Assembly (NCBI GenBank): GCA_027886185.1
Contig: WOAB01000476.1
Coordinates: 5,952,001 to 6,016,000, forward strand
Direction: 5' to 3'
Source: Rheum nobile
Lineage: Eukaryota; Streptophyta; Magnoliopsida; Caryophyllales; Polygonaceae
DNA: 64,000 bases
The translations under genes were made by a program, and so were the position numbers. Under the pieces are notes generated by a model. It made no database searches. It saw only the letters and a list, made by a program, of their open reading frames with translations, and was not told the origin of the DNA. This document shows, in pieces, positions 1 through 9,877 of the stretch. Position 1 is the stretch's first letter, and each line of letters opens with the position of its first letter.

Positions 1-1877
1 CCACAGTAGGTACACAAACGATTGTAAACAACATGTCCATATTTTCCTTTTCCTGGCCTAAAAGGTTTTTCAGTTTTCCTTTTGTTAAAATCAACATTGT
101 TTCTAACCTTGCTATGGGCCATGTCAATATATCTTTTGTGAGCAAAGGAATTGGTGAACCATTGGTTTTCAGGAACCATCTTTTCTTTTCCCTTTGGTTC
201 CTTCTTAGGACTTTGAGAACCTTCATTGAGACGTTTGGCAACCTCAACCTTGTTCTCAAGGACCATGATCTTCTCTGGTAGGAATTGATTCCTATCACGA
301 GAAGTGGCCAGAGCAATACTGAGGTTCTCATTCATCTCAACAAGTTCTCGCCTAGCCTTTTCTTCTTCAGCATCATTGTTCCCTTTATTATTGACATATC
401 CTATTCCATACCGTTGTCTCACAAAAACAGTTTGATTTATCATTTTTTCATTAATGGAATTAGTGAGAATGTCTAACCTATCAATTATGGATTAAAGCAT
501 GTCATTTCCAGGTGGATTAGCATGCAAGGGAACTTTGACAGAATCTATGCTAGTTTCATCACAAGATTTGCAAGTTTTAAGGTGACTAGCATGCACATTC
601 CTAATATCAATGAGTTTGGAGTGAGTTTCAGCTAGGTCTTTCTCAGTTTCATCAAGTTTCTTACTCCAAACAGAATTCTCAAGAGTCAAGCAAGCAATTT
701 CATCTTCACAATCATCTAGTTTCTGTTGAAGGGAACTGGTTTCCTTTCCCAGTTTCTTTATGATCTTAAGAAGTTGTTTCTTATCACAATCAACTAGGGA
801 TTTTAAGAGATCGTCAGAAGTTACCTCAAGGTCTTCTGAGTCGCTTGAGTCTCCTTTTTCCATGAGACATCTTCCTCCAGAGAAGCCACTGAGATCTAGT
901 TCCTCATCTGAGTCTTCTCCCCATGAGGCTACGAGAGCCTTCTTTCTTTGAGGTATTTCCTCTTCCTTGGACTCTTCTTTGTTGGGACAGTTCTTAGCGT
1001 AGTGTCTCTTCTCCTTGCACTCGTAACAGGAAACTTCCTTGAGATTTCTTCTTGGTCCATTGTGAGAGGAACTGCCCTTTTGGAACCTTCCCTGCACAAA
1101 GAATTTTTTGATGTTCTTTGTGAAGAGGGCTGTTAGTTCGTCCTCCTCTTCTTCAAGATCTGAGTTGTTTTCCTCCATCTCGAGCCTAGAGAAGGCTTTG
1201 GAGATCTTGAGGGCAATTCCTTTCTCCAGTTTCTTGTCGGTATTGGCTTTGGTGTGCTCTCCTTCTTCAACCTCCAGTTTCCCTATGATTTGTGTCAAGG
1301 GAAGGGATTGGATGCCTGGAGTGTTCTTCATGATTCCCTTCAGAAGGGTGAATTTGGAGTTGAGTCCATTGATGACCACTAGGGACTTGGTGACTTCATC
1401 AAGATCGACTCCCGCCGCTGTCAACTTTCCAATCAATCTGTTGAAGCGGGAGTAGTACTCTGAGATGGTCTCAGTTTCCATCATTTTGAAGGTGTGGTAT
1501 TCTCCTTCCAAAGCAAACTTTCTGCTTTGCTTTAGTTCCTCACTTTCTTCATGCATCTCCTTGAGAGCTTTCCACATTTCCTTCGCCGTCTTGATGCCTA
1601 TGACCTTGTCCATGTCTTCTCTGTCCAATCCATTGAGGATGAACTGCCTGGCCTTGGCATTCTTCTCCATGATGACATAGTGTTCTGGTTTCCAATCTTC
1701 TTCCTTCATGGTAAGATCGACGTGGCCATCTCCATTTTCGACTATCCTCCAGCATTGATAGTCGTTGGTCTTGATGTGGCTTTCCATGCACTTTTCCCAC
1801 CATGTTTCTTCTCCTTTCTTTCGGAGATGTGGCTTGTTGGTGGAGATTCCGAGCTCAAACTTTCTTGGTTGAGACAT
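1..1877 (-). pseudogene. Copia element K: Gag (5' part of polyprotein), one premature stop, runs off window
   Basis: This is the Gag of a Ty1/Copia retrotransposon, the RNA-binding capsid precursor. I place the start at the ATG at 1875-1877 (protein begins MSQPRKFELG), 33 nt after the primer-binding site; the open frame extends further upstream but crosses the PBS. Residues about 20-260 have the Copia Gag/UBN2 look (EETWWEKC, KEMWKAL, EYYSRFNRL). A CCHC knuckle follows as CYECKEKRHYAKNC, with Arg where Gly is usual. Next come an acidic stretch and a long coiled-coil region. A TAA near 492 interrupts the frame, after which the same frame stays open to base 1 and ends in a second Cys pair (CTYCG). 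Protease and pol lie outside the window. Confidence in Copia Gag is high; the lineage (SIRE/Tork-like) is inferred from the long coiled-coil Gag. Confidence 0.9.
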
Positions 1878-1910
1878 GATCTGCAAACTTATCAAAGATC
1901 TAGAGCGTTC

Positions 1911-1924
1911 CTGGTCTGATACCA
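1911..1924 (-). other. Primer-binding site of Copia K (tRNA-Met type)
   Basis: On the minus strand the bases read TGGTATCAGACCAG, two bases inside the LTR end. This matches the 3' end of plant initiator tRNA-Met as used by many Copia elements. It fixes the LTR boundary and the direction of element K. Confidence 0.85.
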
Positions 1925-2235
1925 ATTGTAGGATCGTGATTGTTAGATAAAAACTTAAGGAACTCAGAATATCAATTCTCAGTTCCTTTCGCAGCGGAAA
2001 TAAACAATCAAACAAATGACCAGTTCCTTATAGTGGAAACCTTTGATTGCCAACTAGCAATCCAGGATAAAAACCACTACCTTTCTTTCGAAAGGATTTC
2101 AAAGTCTACTTCTTGATTTCTTATCTCTTTTGGTTACAGCTTATCCTAGGAACGAACACACAGTTCCTTTGCCTTACACACAGTTAGACAATCCTAGATA
2201 ACTTAACACAATCAATAATCAATCCAAGAAACAGA

Positions 2236-2457
2236 CTGTAACATCCCAGGCCAAGCTATCCCAGCCACCAAGCCGCCCAGCCACCCAACGGTGCCGGCGC
2301 AGGTACTGGTGCCGCCTGGTTGTCCAAGGGCCTGCAGCCCACACACCCAACCCTTCCCCCATTTAAATGGGTAGGTTGTTGCCCACGAGGATCGAACCTG
2401 GGACCTTTAGATATAAGGGCATTACCTTGCCACTTATATCACCAATTGTGCTGCAGC
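2236..2457 (-). mobile_element. tRNA-derived SINE 1 (minus)
   Basis: The minus strand shows a tRNA-like head: an A-box-like CAGCACAATTGGTGATATAAG near 2430-2455 and a B-box-like CCCAGGTTCGATCCT at 2388-2402. A GC-rich body runs toward 2236. It sits head to head with SINE 2 around 2445-2465. Spacing between boxes suits a Pol III SINE rather than a tRNA gene, and no cloverleaf can be completed. The left edge is approximate; I saw no clear target duplication. Confidence 0.6.
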
Positions 2458-2640
2458 GCAATTGGTAACAAGAGGGCGTTGGACTTCTTGTTAAAGCGTG
2501 AGGTCTCGAGTTCGAGACTCACGAACAACCTCCATGGTGTGGTTTCCTGCCTTAAGGGTATGGGCCAACATGGGATGGGTTGGGGTGTATGGGCTGCAGC
2601 CCTGTGATGGGCCGGCCCAATGTGGTGTGGGTATTACAAA
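2452..2640 (+). mobile_element. tRNA-derived SINE 2 (plus)
   Basis: The head reads GCTGCAGCGCAATTGGTAAC (A box, from about 2451) and GAGTTCGAGACTC (B box, 2508-2520), followed by a body ending in a short A-rich tail near 2635-2642. It is related to SINE 1 and SINE 3: all share the CAATTGGT head and a body word related to TTGGGGTGTATGGGCTGCAG. Its head is inverted against SINE 1. Confidence 0.65.
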
Positions 2641-2850
2641 AAAGTACACTTTATGTTGGTGCCTGACCTTGCCGACAACGGGCCTGACAGACACCCCAGC
2701 ACTGCCATACTTAACAGGCTTGCAGGCCGTGTACCCCAACCCTTCCCCCTAACACGGGTAGGTTGTTGATGAGAGTCGAACACGCGACCTTTCCACCCTT
2801 TATCAAGCGCCTAAGCACCTTGATACCAATTGAGCTGCACCAACAACCTC
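2641..2850 (-). mobile_element. tRNA-derived SINE 3 (minus)
   Basis: On the minus strand the A-box-like GGTGCAGCTCAATTGGTATC lies near 2822-2841 and the B-box-like GGTCGCGTGTTCGACTCTC at 2772-2790. The body shares GGGTAGGTTGTTG with SINE 1, so these are members of one family or two close ones. Boundaries are approximate. Confidence 0.65.
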
Positions 2851-3734
2851 TTGGAAATGGCTTCCAAGATGGTTCCTCTTGATCTCGGAACTTAGCACCT
2901 AGGAACTATCACTTATAGACTTTCGCACCTAGGAACTATCACTTACAGTCACAGGAACTAGGCACTCAGCTCTTCTTCCTTGACTGGTTCCTCTTGATCT
3001 CGGTTTGCTTTGATGATCTTGTTTAGAGGTTCACACTAGATATTTGCTAATGAGTGTGAGTCGGTTTTCAGTGCTTGAAGATAACCCTTGAGTTAGTCTT
3101 CCTTTTATAGAAGATTCTTCGCAACTTAATCTTCTCTGGGTTCCCACAGATTGAGCTTGCCCTAGGATAAGTGGTTCTCCTTGGTCCACGTTGTTCTTAG
3201 CATGTGCAAACAACCTAGGTAGCTCAGAATCCTTCTAGGTTAGTCAACCTCTTCAGCCAAGTCGTTCACCAGCTTCCTTCTTCCGATGTTCAACAATCTG
3301 GGCACTTGGGAACTGTCTTCTGGACAGCGACAGGTTCCATGTCCTTTCGCTTTCACCTTTTCTGTCCGAGGTTTAGCGTCTCTAGGTTGCTTGTTGTTTT
3401 GCTCTTGGATAATGGCAGGCTTTTGGAAGCTTCGGACAAGTCATTTTCAACAACTTTTGTCGGAGGTTGTGTGTCCCCAGATTTCTCGGGAATCACAAAG
3501 TCGCATGCTGCGTTCTGGGCACACCTGGGTTCCTCTGGTTTCCTTCATTTGTCTTGTTCCTTTGGTTCCCTTGTCCTGTTTGGCTTTCTTGCCTTCGGTA
3601 TATTCCTGTGGTTCCTTAAAACACATCTTTGAGATAAAACATTAGTATCATAATATTTGTCATCGTCAAAAGTAGAGAAACTGAGGAAAGGAACTCTCAA
3701 GGGAACCTAAATTCCAGAGTTCCGTTTCCTAATA

Positions 3735-3935
3735 GACTCCATTTTGGGACTGCTCCCACTTGGACTCCATGCTTCTCACGAAGGCCGCTTGTTCATCTCT
3801 TAGGGCTTGGAGGTGTTGGCGAGCCCTTTCATCAGCCTCTTCCTTGGAAGCTTGGATGGCCATAAGCAAAGTCCCCATAGTGATGGTTGGAGTCTCCTTC
3901 TCAACCGAGATGGTCTTCTCCTTAGGATTAGTCAT
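3735..3935 (-). pseudogene. Gypsy C copy 1: N-terminal Gag fragment cut by Copia K
   Basis: The start is the ATG at 3933-3935 (MTNPKEKTIS). The peptide MTNPKEK...AIQASKEEADERARQHLQALRDEQAAFVRSMESKWEQSQN matches the start of the longer copy at 16344 almost residue for residue. After about 66 codons the reading passes into the K LTR. It encodes only the helical N-terminus of Gag. The rest of this copy presumably lies left of K, outside the window. Confidence 0.8.
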
Positions 3936-4963
3936 GGCTGCATTCCTACATACAATTTCAAGCACGGCAGTCTCCGAGACAACAAATCACAACAATGGTC
4001 CCTAAGCTAGCAGGTAAGCCTAAATTCTTGAGTTTAAACGTCAAGTCCTTCAGCTAAGCAAGCTAACTAAACAGGTTGGGTTCTGGCTTCCTATATGCAC
4101 AAAAAATGACAATAAAACCGAATTTCACTACACAAGTATGAACCCAAGGTACTTGTGCAAATTTAGACTTAGAATCCTAAACGTAGGTACTAACTCCTTT
4201 CACAATGGTGCTTGTGGTTACAATGCAAAAACTTAAGATTTCAAATCAGTAGCTCTTTCACAATTTTGACAAATTCGTGAACCACTTTTTCTATGGCATT
4301 CTCTTTTATGTTGTAGCAGAGTTTTTCCGGTTACACCCACGTTTCCTTGCCTTAGAACACTAAACCGAATGCACTTGCTTCTTTTTTTTTTTCTTTTTTT
4401 TTGTGTACAGCTAAGATGCAGATTGTAATGAAGAGTGACAATACTTGATGAATTTGACAAAAATAACTAGCACACTTTAGGAACCAAGGCTGTTCCCACA
4501 CGTTCAAAGTTCAAGTTGTCAAATTGCACATGTACGTATGAATTCAAGCTGGCGTAAGTGTTAAAAAAATTAAACAAAGACTCAAACTACAAACCTATAT
4601 GCAGCTATAAGATAGGGATTCATTTTGAACTTTTCAAATAGATTTAAACAAGCAGGCACGCCTAAGAGAATTAAGTTAGAATCATCCCCTAAAATATAGG
4701 ATCGGCTAACAACTATTTTCCTAGGAATGAACGACCAATCAATCCGACTTTTAACCTCTAAGAAATGACCAGTTCAATGTGACACAACATAGACAACTCA
4801 AAAACCTCAAATGCAGACTCAAAGCAACAAAACAAAGGGAAACAACAAGAAGAAAATTTTGGAAAAACACACAACAATGCATAATTCAAAGGCACGAAAT
4901 CTACAGCTTGCTAATCTGAATTTCTATCAATTTAAGCAAAGGATTCGAGCGAAAACTTATGTA
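3936..4963 (-). other. Gypsy C copy 1: leader between PBS and gag
   Basis: About 1 kb without a credible gene, collinear with 16345-17373. It contains a T-rich tract near 4380-4402. By position it is the 5' untranslated leader of element C. No known regulatory element is recognised in it. Confidence 0.7.
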
Positions 4964-4977
4964 GCTATGATACCACA

Positions 4978-6004
4978 TGATGTACTTGAAGGATCGGATG
5001 GCTCTCGGTGCAAGAAATCACTCGGAAATGCCTCGGCTTGCAAGAAACTCCAGATCTGGCTATGGCGACAAGATGGTGTTGTTATGATGGAATTTGGACG
5101 TGAGTGATGATGGATATGGAGATGGATAAGTGATATTCAAGGCCTGGATGTAATGCACCAAGCAAGGATGAACACGAATGTGATTATTGAGATGTGACAC
5201 ACTCAATTCTCACAAGAAGGCTCAATTCAACACACGAGTAAGAAGAGGAAGACAAGAGAGTTGGTGCAAACTAGCTCTGCATTTGTTATTTGATTAAACG
5301 TGTTTAATTACAATGCTAAGAACACCTTAAGTAGGCTGCCAAGGAATTAAAGAAAAACAGAATTTAATCTACCACTAAGCCTAGCACTACACACCCCACT
5401 AATTTGCTCATTAGTTGACATTTTAGGGAATAAAATTCTGGAAATAAAATGCAGAAAAACAACTATAAATCTGCTCCTAAATTGTCTTAAAAATAATCCA
5501 AATAAAGCCCATAAAAATCCGACATCACTGGTGAAGATCCGCGGCGCCTACAAACCCGGGCGCGCCACAAGAAGTGTCACCGGCTCAAGTGTGCATTGGC
5601 TCGGCGCTCCATGGCTCATGAGGCCTTCCTTGAGCTGGTGGTGAAGTTGCCTAGCTCGGGCACGGGTGATGGCTCCTGGTGGCGGCTCGTCCTCGGACTC
5701 CAATGTAGTCGCCGTGCCGGTGCCGCGCAGGATTGTAAGGCTCTTGAGAATGGTCGGCGCGACCTTGATTCCCTCGGCGCTCTTGGTCCCATTGAGCTCA
5801 GGTGATGAGGGGGAGCCTATAGAGGGCTTGGTGGCTGAGCCAAGATGACCGGCGCCTGGTTGTATTGGAGTGGAGCTCACGGGCACCTTGGTTGTCGTGG
5901 TCGGGTTGGTGGCCGAATGGTCTTCTTGGTCTTCCTCATCACTTGTGTCGCCTTGGACATGGCTACCTTGGACTAGCTCCTCTTGATGGGACTTCGTCAC
6001 ATCA
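4978..6004 (-). repeat. Gypsy C copy 1: 5' LTR with U3-encoded protein tail
   Basis: Taken on the minus strand the repeat starts TGATGTGACG and ends AAGTACATCA, so its tips are the inverted pair TGATGT/ACATCA. It is followed after two bases by the primer-binding site (4964-4975, TGGTATCATAGC, one change from consensus). The same unit of identical length (1027 bp) occurs at 17388-18414. An alternative right edge at 5527 also ends ACATCA. I prefer 6004 because the RARAR-type polyprotein tail (6012-5548) sits in the U3 of related elements B, E and F in this window. Confidence 0.65.
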
Positions 6005-6012
6005 ACCCTCAC
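5548..6012 (-). CDS. Gypsy C polyprotein tail within the LTR (copy 1)
   Basis: An open 154-residue frame, acidic then Ser/Thr/Pro-rich, ends with PPGAITRARARQLHHQLKEG. The ITRARAR motif is the usual extreme C-terminus of many plant Gypsy polyproteins. The same motif follows the polypurine tract in F (GPITRARARAM) and B (GPVTRARTRAW). The frame is conserved in the duplicate at 17958-18422 with only a few residue changes. The first residues may lie in the flanking element. Function of the tail is unknown. Confidence 0.6.
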   Translation of the reverse strand: MRVDVTKSHQEELVQGSHVQGDTSDEEDQEDHSATNPTTTTKVPVSSTPIQPGAGHLGSATKPSIGSPSSPELNGTKSAEGIKVAPTILKSLTILRGTGTATTLESEDEPPPGAITRARARQLHHQLKEGLMSHGAPSQCTLEPVTLLVARPGL

Positions 6013-6597
6013 TCACACGGCCATGGAAATTTACAATCAACAACAACAGAAGAAGAAGGCCGCTTGGGCTCGCTCACAACTGACAAGGTATACTACTAAT
6101 CATAGTCTATTCTTTTCTTCTAATTCATCTACTTGTGTTGCCCTGCAGCTGCGCCCCGGCCCCACCTCAGACACAACCGCACCAACAAGTGCCACCGACA
6201 CAATTCTCTTTATCGCCGCACCTTGTGGCCCGGGTCCTGGCCCGGTTTTCGTGGCCACTATCAACGAGAGTTCCCCAACAACAAGAGGGTCTTGTTCACC
6301 TCTCAAAGCGGCTATGAATATTTTGAGGATGAGGAAGAGGCCCTAGAGGAAGAACATGAGGCCGCCTATGAAGACTATGCTTGTGCCCTTCTTGAGCATG
6401 GAGTCGGCACCCCACTTAGCTTGGTGACTCGCCATGTGCTCTCGGTCCGAGAAGGTGACACAAGGGACCAAAGGAAGAACCTTTTTCACACTCGGTGCCA
6501 TATGGGTACCGCCTCACTTTGTGTGATTATTGATGGTGGGTCATGTGCCAACATTGTCAACGAGTGCGTCGTCAAGCATTTCAACCTCACCACCACC
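6005..6597 (+). pseudogene. Gypsy B copy 1: end of Gag and start of protease, cut by D
   Basis: The frame at 6133-6597 has a decayed CCHC knuckle (RGHYQREFPNNKR, where Cys positions are lost), an acidic stretch, and the start of an aspartic protease (CVIIDGGSCANIVNECVVKHFNLTT). The protease stops at the left end of element D and resumes at 9329 (TTPHPQPYGLQCL), so D is inserted in the middle of it. Upstream (6023-6130) the same element continues in other frames. Copy 2 at 18415-19007 has an extra stop after RDQR. Confidence 0.75.
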
Positions 6598-7292
6598 TGA
6601 TAGCTATCGCACCTTGATTTTTAGGCCCTTGGCACACCGATGCCTTGGTATTATGCCTTCGACATCATGACTTGTCTTGCCATTGGTCGTGATGTATGCC
6701 ATCCATATCCACGCCCCATGGCGCGCCTATCCGGACCCACTTAGGGGTTCTTATCCTAGCCTTACTATTTTTAGTAGTAGTGTTTATTAGTAGTTTTACT
6801 ATTGTTGTTTCCTTTTTAGGCATGTTGGACCATTTGCAAATGGGCCATGGCCCACTAGTTGGCAAGGCCTTGTTGGCCAAGAGAATTGTCTTTAGTATTT
6901 AAGCCAAGTGTTGGCTTCATTGTAACCTTGTTGAAGATTATTGAATTGGACATCCAATCTTGGGTTGAGGAATAACTCTTCAAACTTTCAAATCTATCTT
7001 CCAACTCAAAGCTCACTCTTTGCTCATCTCTCAGTCAAACAATTCTCTTACTCACATAGCTCTCTTGTTCTTGCATTCACGAAAATCAGCCAAGGAACCT
7101 CCCTTAGAGGTTATCTTGGCCTTGTTCTTCTCGGCTCCTCTCAAGAGTTCTCTCATTTGCTTCCGCCTAGTTCGAGCCTTCAAGAAGACATCAAGGTGTA
7201 GTTTGTGCCCAAAGAGAAGAAGCCTTGCCTTGCTAGCCACGATCCAGCACAAGCCGTGAAGAGAGGCTCCTTGGGTTCCTTGATTCATATCA
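6598..7292 (+). repeat. 5' LTR of D, copy 1
   Basis: Starts TGATAGCTATCGC and ends TTCATATCA. A probable TATA-like TATTTAA lies near 6897-6903. The 3' LTR lacks about 390 bp of this sequence (the middle, including the promoter area), so the two LTRs differ by an internal deletion. Confidence 0.85.
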
Positions 7293-7294
7293 AT

Positions 7295-7306
7295 TGGTAT
7301 CAGAGC
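7295..7306 (+). other. Primer-binding site of D copy 1
   Basis: TGGTATCAGAGC, a perfect match to the common plant initiator tRNA-Met primer site, two bases after the LTR end. Confidence 0.9.
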
Positions 7307-7941
7307 TCAGCGGTCAAGTAAGTGCATCTTTTTCTCTCATTTTTCTTTATTTCACTCATTTTCCAACTCCCCTTGCCATTCCCATCATCTCCACACAAAA
7401 ATTCAGCCCAAAACACCAAAAATGTTGTCTTCCTCCGCCTTGTCACAACCACCGACCACCGCACCTCTGCCGCCTTCCACTCTACCGCCGCTTGCCTTCC
7501 CTCCATAACCACCAACCGTACCCTTTCCTTGCTCAAGGATTGAAGAAGAAGTTCCTTGGCTGATTCCCAAGAGAAGTCCCCAATTCCCATGTCTCTTAAC
7601 CTTTGCATGTGACTTCTACCAAAGAGAAATGTCCAGCATCTAGTTTCCGAAATACACTTTCTTGTCTAGTGTTCATTTTCAGCTTTGTTCCAAGAGTTTA
7701 ACCTTGCATGTGACTTGGACTAAAGTAGCAAAGTCCAACATTCACTTTTCCAAAAAGCTTTCTTGTCTTCCAAGTTTGACCATTGCATGTGATCTTCCAC
7801 AAAGAAGCAAAGTCCAAACGTCAACTTTTCCTACACATATTTCTCTCTTGTTAGCTTTTGGGTGGGATTTACAAACATGTTAGAATAAGTTGTACTTGCT
7901 TTGTTGTCTTTGCTTTGAGCTTTTGATGTTTTCTTGGATTC
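7307..7941 (+). other. Leader of D copy 1 with degenerate direct repeats
   Basis: No supported gene. A CCACC/GCC-rich stretch lies at 7448-7515. Three degenerate units keyed by GCATGTGA(C/T) follow at about 7605, 7706 and 7784, each leading to AAAG...AAGTCCA. The region is collinear with 19717-20352 in copy 2. Confidence 0.6.
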
Positions 7942-8172
7942 ATGTCTTATGCCCCAGATCGGTCTCGGCCGGACCCTCATGTTCCTAGCCAGCCCGTGAG
8001 CCATGGCTTAGGGATGGCCCTCTACTCCTTCGCCGGCTACGATGACGATGGTTCCGAGTTCTGGGAATGGGAGCGCTACACAAGATATGTGTTTCGCCAT
8101 TCGGATTATAATGAGCTCGAGAAGGTGCATATCGCCATGCGGTACTTCACCGACTATTCCCGTACGTGGTAG
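7942..8172 (+). CDS. D copy 1: short Gag-like protein
   Basis: The frame encodes 76 residues (MSYAPDRSRPDPHVPSQPVS ... FRHSDYNELEKVHIAMRYFTDYSRTW) and ends at TAG. The end resembles the start of a Gypsy Gag capsid region: an aromatic/acidic segment, then EKVHIAMRYFTDYARTWW-type sequence. After the stop the homology continues (SRVxDSLNNYGIPPILTWAQLVYIM) into the next frame, so the original Gag was longer. Copy 2 (20353-20598) is collinear and ends at the same stop. Capsid role is inferred from position and resemblance only. Confidence 0.55.
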   Translation: MSYAPDRSRPDPHVPSQPVSHGLGMALYSFAGYDDDGSEFWEWERYTRYVFRHSDYNELEKVHIAMRYFTDYSRTW

Positions 8173-8289
8173 TCAAGGGTATGAGACTCCCTAAATAACT
8201 ACGGCATACCGCCCATCCTTACTTGGGCTCAGCTCGTATACATCATGGCTGGAAACTTTGCACCAGAGTCCATACTAGCTTGCGAGAAT

Positions 8290-8740
8290 GCCTATGCCCA
8301 CGCCCCCATCAGCTCCGACGACTACCGCTCCGACCCCGGCACCCGAGCCCGCTCTGGCCCTAGTTCCCGCACCCCTTTCAGCCCCAGTACCCACGTCCCT
8401 GCCGGTCCCGATCCACGGGTCCCCGTCTGCCCCAGTGCCCACGCACTCGGCTGCCCAAGTGCCCGCTCTCCCGCCTACCCTAGTGTCCGCGCCCCATCGG
8501 TCCTGGTGCCCGCTTCGCCATCTACCTCGGTGCCCGTGCCGCCGTCTTCCCTGGTGTCGATGCACCCGCCTGCCTCGGTGCCCGTGCCACCCCCTACCCC
8601 GGTGCCCGAGCCCGCCAGTTCCGATGCCCACCGACCCCGGTGCCCGTGCCCCCTTCTACCCCGGTACCCGTGCCCCCATCTACCCCATTACGAGCACCCC
8701 CGCCGACCCCCGCCCCTTGGCTCCCAACCGTCCCAGCACT
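8290..8740 (+). repeat. D copy 1: proline-rich minisatellite, open in several frames
   Basis: About 0.45 kb of degenerate short repeats built on CCGGTGCCCGTGCCCCC-like words gives Pro/Ala/Val/Ser-rich peptides in overlapping plus-strand frames and Gly/Arg-rich ones on the other strand. The matching zone in copy 2 is about 130 bp longer. It behaves like a variable-number tandem repeat in a disordered Gag linker. The overlapping ORFs should not be read as separate genes. Confidence 0.75.
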
Positions 8741-9015
8741 GACACTAGGGCACGGACTTGACCATGTGCCGCTTCTTGGCATGCCGCCGACACCGGACCC
8801 GCGCATGTGGCTCGCCCATGAGCCCTCTCATGTTGGTGTGCCCAAGGAGCCGCCCGACGACGGTTCTTGTATGGTTGTGCCCATTTTTGTGAGTGGTAGT
8901 CCCCCTCACTCCACCTTCACCTTTAAGAAGGGGAGACGCGCCACCAAACTTCTGCCACTCCCAGACCTCCCTACACACTCAAAGCGAGGACGCTTCGAAT
9001 CTAAGAAGGGGAGAG

Positions 9016-9323
9016 TGATAGCCATCGACATTGCCCTCACACCTTGGTTCTTAAGCCCTTAGCATACAAATGCCTTGTCTAGCCATTGGTCGTGATGTAT
9101 GCCATCCATATCCGCGCCTATCCGGATCCACTAAGGAATCCTCTCATTTGCCTAGTTCTTCTCGGCTCCCCTCAGGAGTCCTCTCATTTTATTCCGCCTA
9201 GTTCGAGCCTTCAAGAAGACATCAAGGTCTAGTTGGTGCCCGGAGAGAAGAAGCCTTGCCTTGCTAGCCACGATCAAGCACAAGCCATGAAGAAAGGCCG
9301 CTTGGGTATCTTGATTCACATCA
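9016..9323 (+). repeat. 3' LTR of D, copy 1 (internally deleted)
   Basis: Begins TGATAGCCATCGAC directly after the polypurine tract AAGAAGGGGAGAG (9003-9015) and ends GATTCACATCA. It aligns with both ends of the 5' LTR but lacks the central segment. Copy 2 (21557-21864) has the same deletion, so it predates the segmental duplication. Confidence 0.85.
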
Positions 9324-9328
9324 CCACG

Positions 9329-9872
9329 CCTCACCCTCAACCCTATGGCCTCCAATGCCTCTCCGACGGTAAAGGTGATGTGGTATCTAGGCAATGCCGC
9401 ATCACATTCTCTATTGGTCATTACTGTGATTCGGTTTTGTGTGATGTCATATCTATGGATGCAACTCACCTCTTATAAGGTAGACCATGGCAATATGATC
9501 GGCGAGTGCTCCATGATGGCTTCCTCAACACTTTTGTGTTTGTCCATGGTGGGAAGCGCATCACACTTTTTCCCATGTCCCCGAGAGAAATTCTTGAAGA
9601 CCAAGTTTAGCGCAATCATCTCAAGGCAATTGAAGCCTCCGCGCCCCTGGTGCCTCGGCCCAAGGGTGAGGCATCCACCTTCGCCCACGCCTTGGCGCCC
9701 CAACACCCGGGAAAGGGTGAGCGCGCGCCCCCGGTGCGCGGTCACCACATAGCGCACTCACCAACGGCCCGGCCTTCGCCTCCACCAGCGCGGCGCCCAG
9801 GTCGTTGGCTCCAAAATCGTCTCCCGCCCAGGCTCCCACCAGGCCGGGCAAGTGTGAACGCGCACCCACTGG
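9329..9872 (+). pseudogene. Gypsy B copy 1: remainder of protease and Pro-rich linker, cut by A
   Basis: Continues the protease from 6597: TTPHPQPYGLQCL, then CDVISMDATHLL and, after a stop, GRPWQYDRR with FVFVHGGKRITLFPMSPREILEDQ. These are the usual post-active-site motifs of plant Gypsy proteases. A Pro/Ala/Arg-rich linker follows until TGCCC, the target site of element A. In copy 2 the same frame resumes after A at 29729. Confidence 0.75.
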
Positions 9873-9877
9873 TGCCC

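Larger units (their letters stand above)
1927..3734 (-). repeat. 5' LTR of Copia K, enlarged by SINE insertions
   Basis: In minus orientation this LTR ends in CGATCCTACA directly before the primer-binding site. Its other end, near 3734, abuts Gypsy C gag sequence that is continuous in the second copy at 16143, so the edge is defined by comparison. The terminal bases there read TA where TG would be expected, probably a mutation. The tract holds repeated words built on GGTTCCTCTTGATCTCGG (around 2870 and 2985) and CACCTAGGAACTATCACTTA (around 2897 and 2926). About 0.6 kb (2236-2850) is foreign SINE sequence, so the LTR proper is about 1.2 kb. Its partner LTR is outside the window. Confidence 0.75.
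6598..9323 (+). mobile_element. Element D copy 1: gag-only LTR retrotransposon nested in Gypsy B
   Basis: A 2.7-kb element with a 695-bp 5' LTR (6598-7292), a tRNA-Met primer-binding site (7295-7306), a short gag ORF, a proline-rich repeat zone, a polypurine tract and a 308-bp 3' LTR (9016-9323). Flanks are CCACC on the left and CCACG on the right, a 5-bp target duplication with one mismatch. It interrupts the B protease. No protease, RT or integrase is present, which matches the class of terminal-repeat retrotransposons with a GAG domain. Its LTR is related to that of B2 (43421-44090). Confidence 0.85.

Noticed and set aside
2380..2841. tRNA genes suggested by A- and B-box motifs
   Set aside because: No complete cloverleaf or acceptor pairing; heads are followed by SINE bodies, so they are SINE promoters.
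3286..3645. 119-residue plus-strand ORF (and a second of 108 residues) in the K LTR
   Set aside because: Hydrophobic low-complexity translation of a CT-rich LTR; no start context, domain or conservation visible.
5521..5527. Alternative right edge of the C LTR
   Set aside because: It also ends in ACATCA, but stopping there leaves the polyprotein-tail ORF outside the LTR, unlike B, E and F; not fully excluded.
6085..6148. Possible short intron (GTATAC ... CTGCAG) in the B gag region
   Set aside because: It is about 62 bp, shorter than usual plant introns, and removing it does not restore a convincing Gag frame; it also recurs only in the duplicate.
7294..7608. ORFs on both strands in the D leader
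   Set aside because: They arise from CT-rich noncoding sequence and shift between the duplicates.
8245..8806. Extensin-like proline-rich or glycine-rich proteins on both strands
   Set aside because: Frames overlap on both strands of a GC-rich minisatellite within element D; composition explains them.
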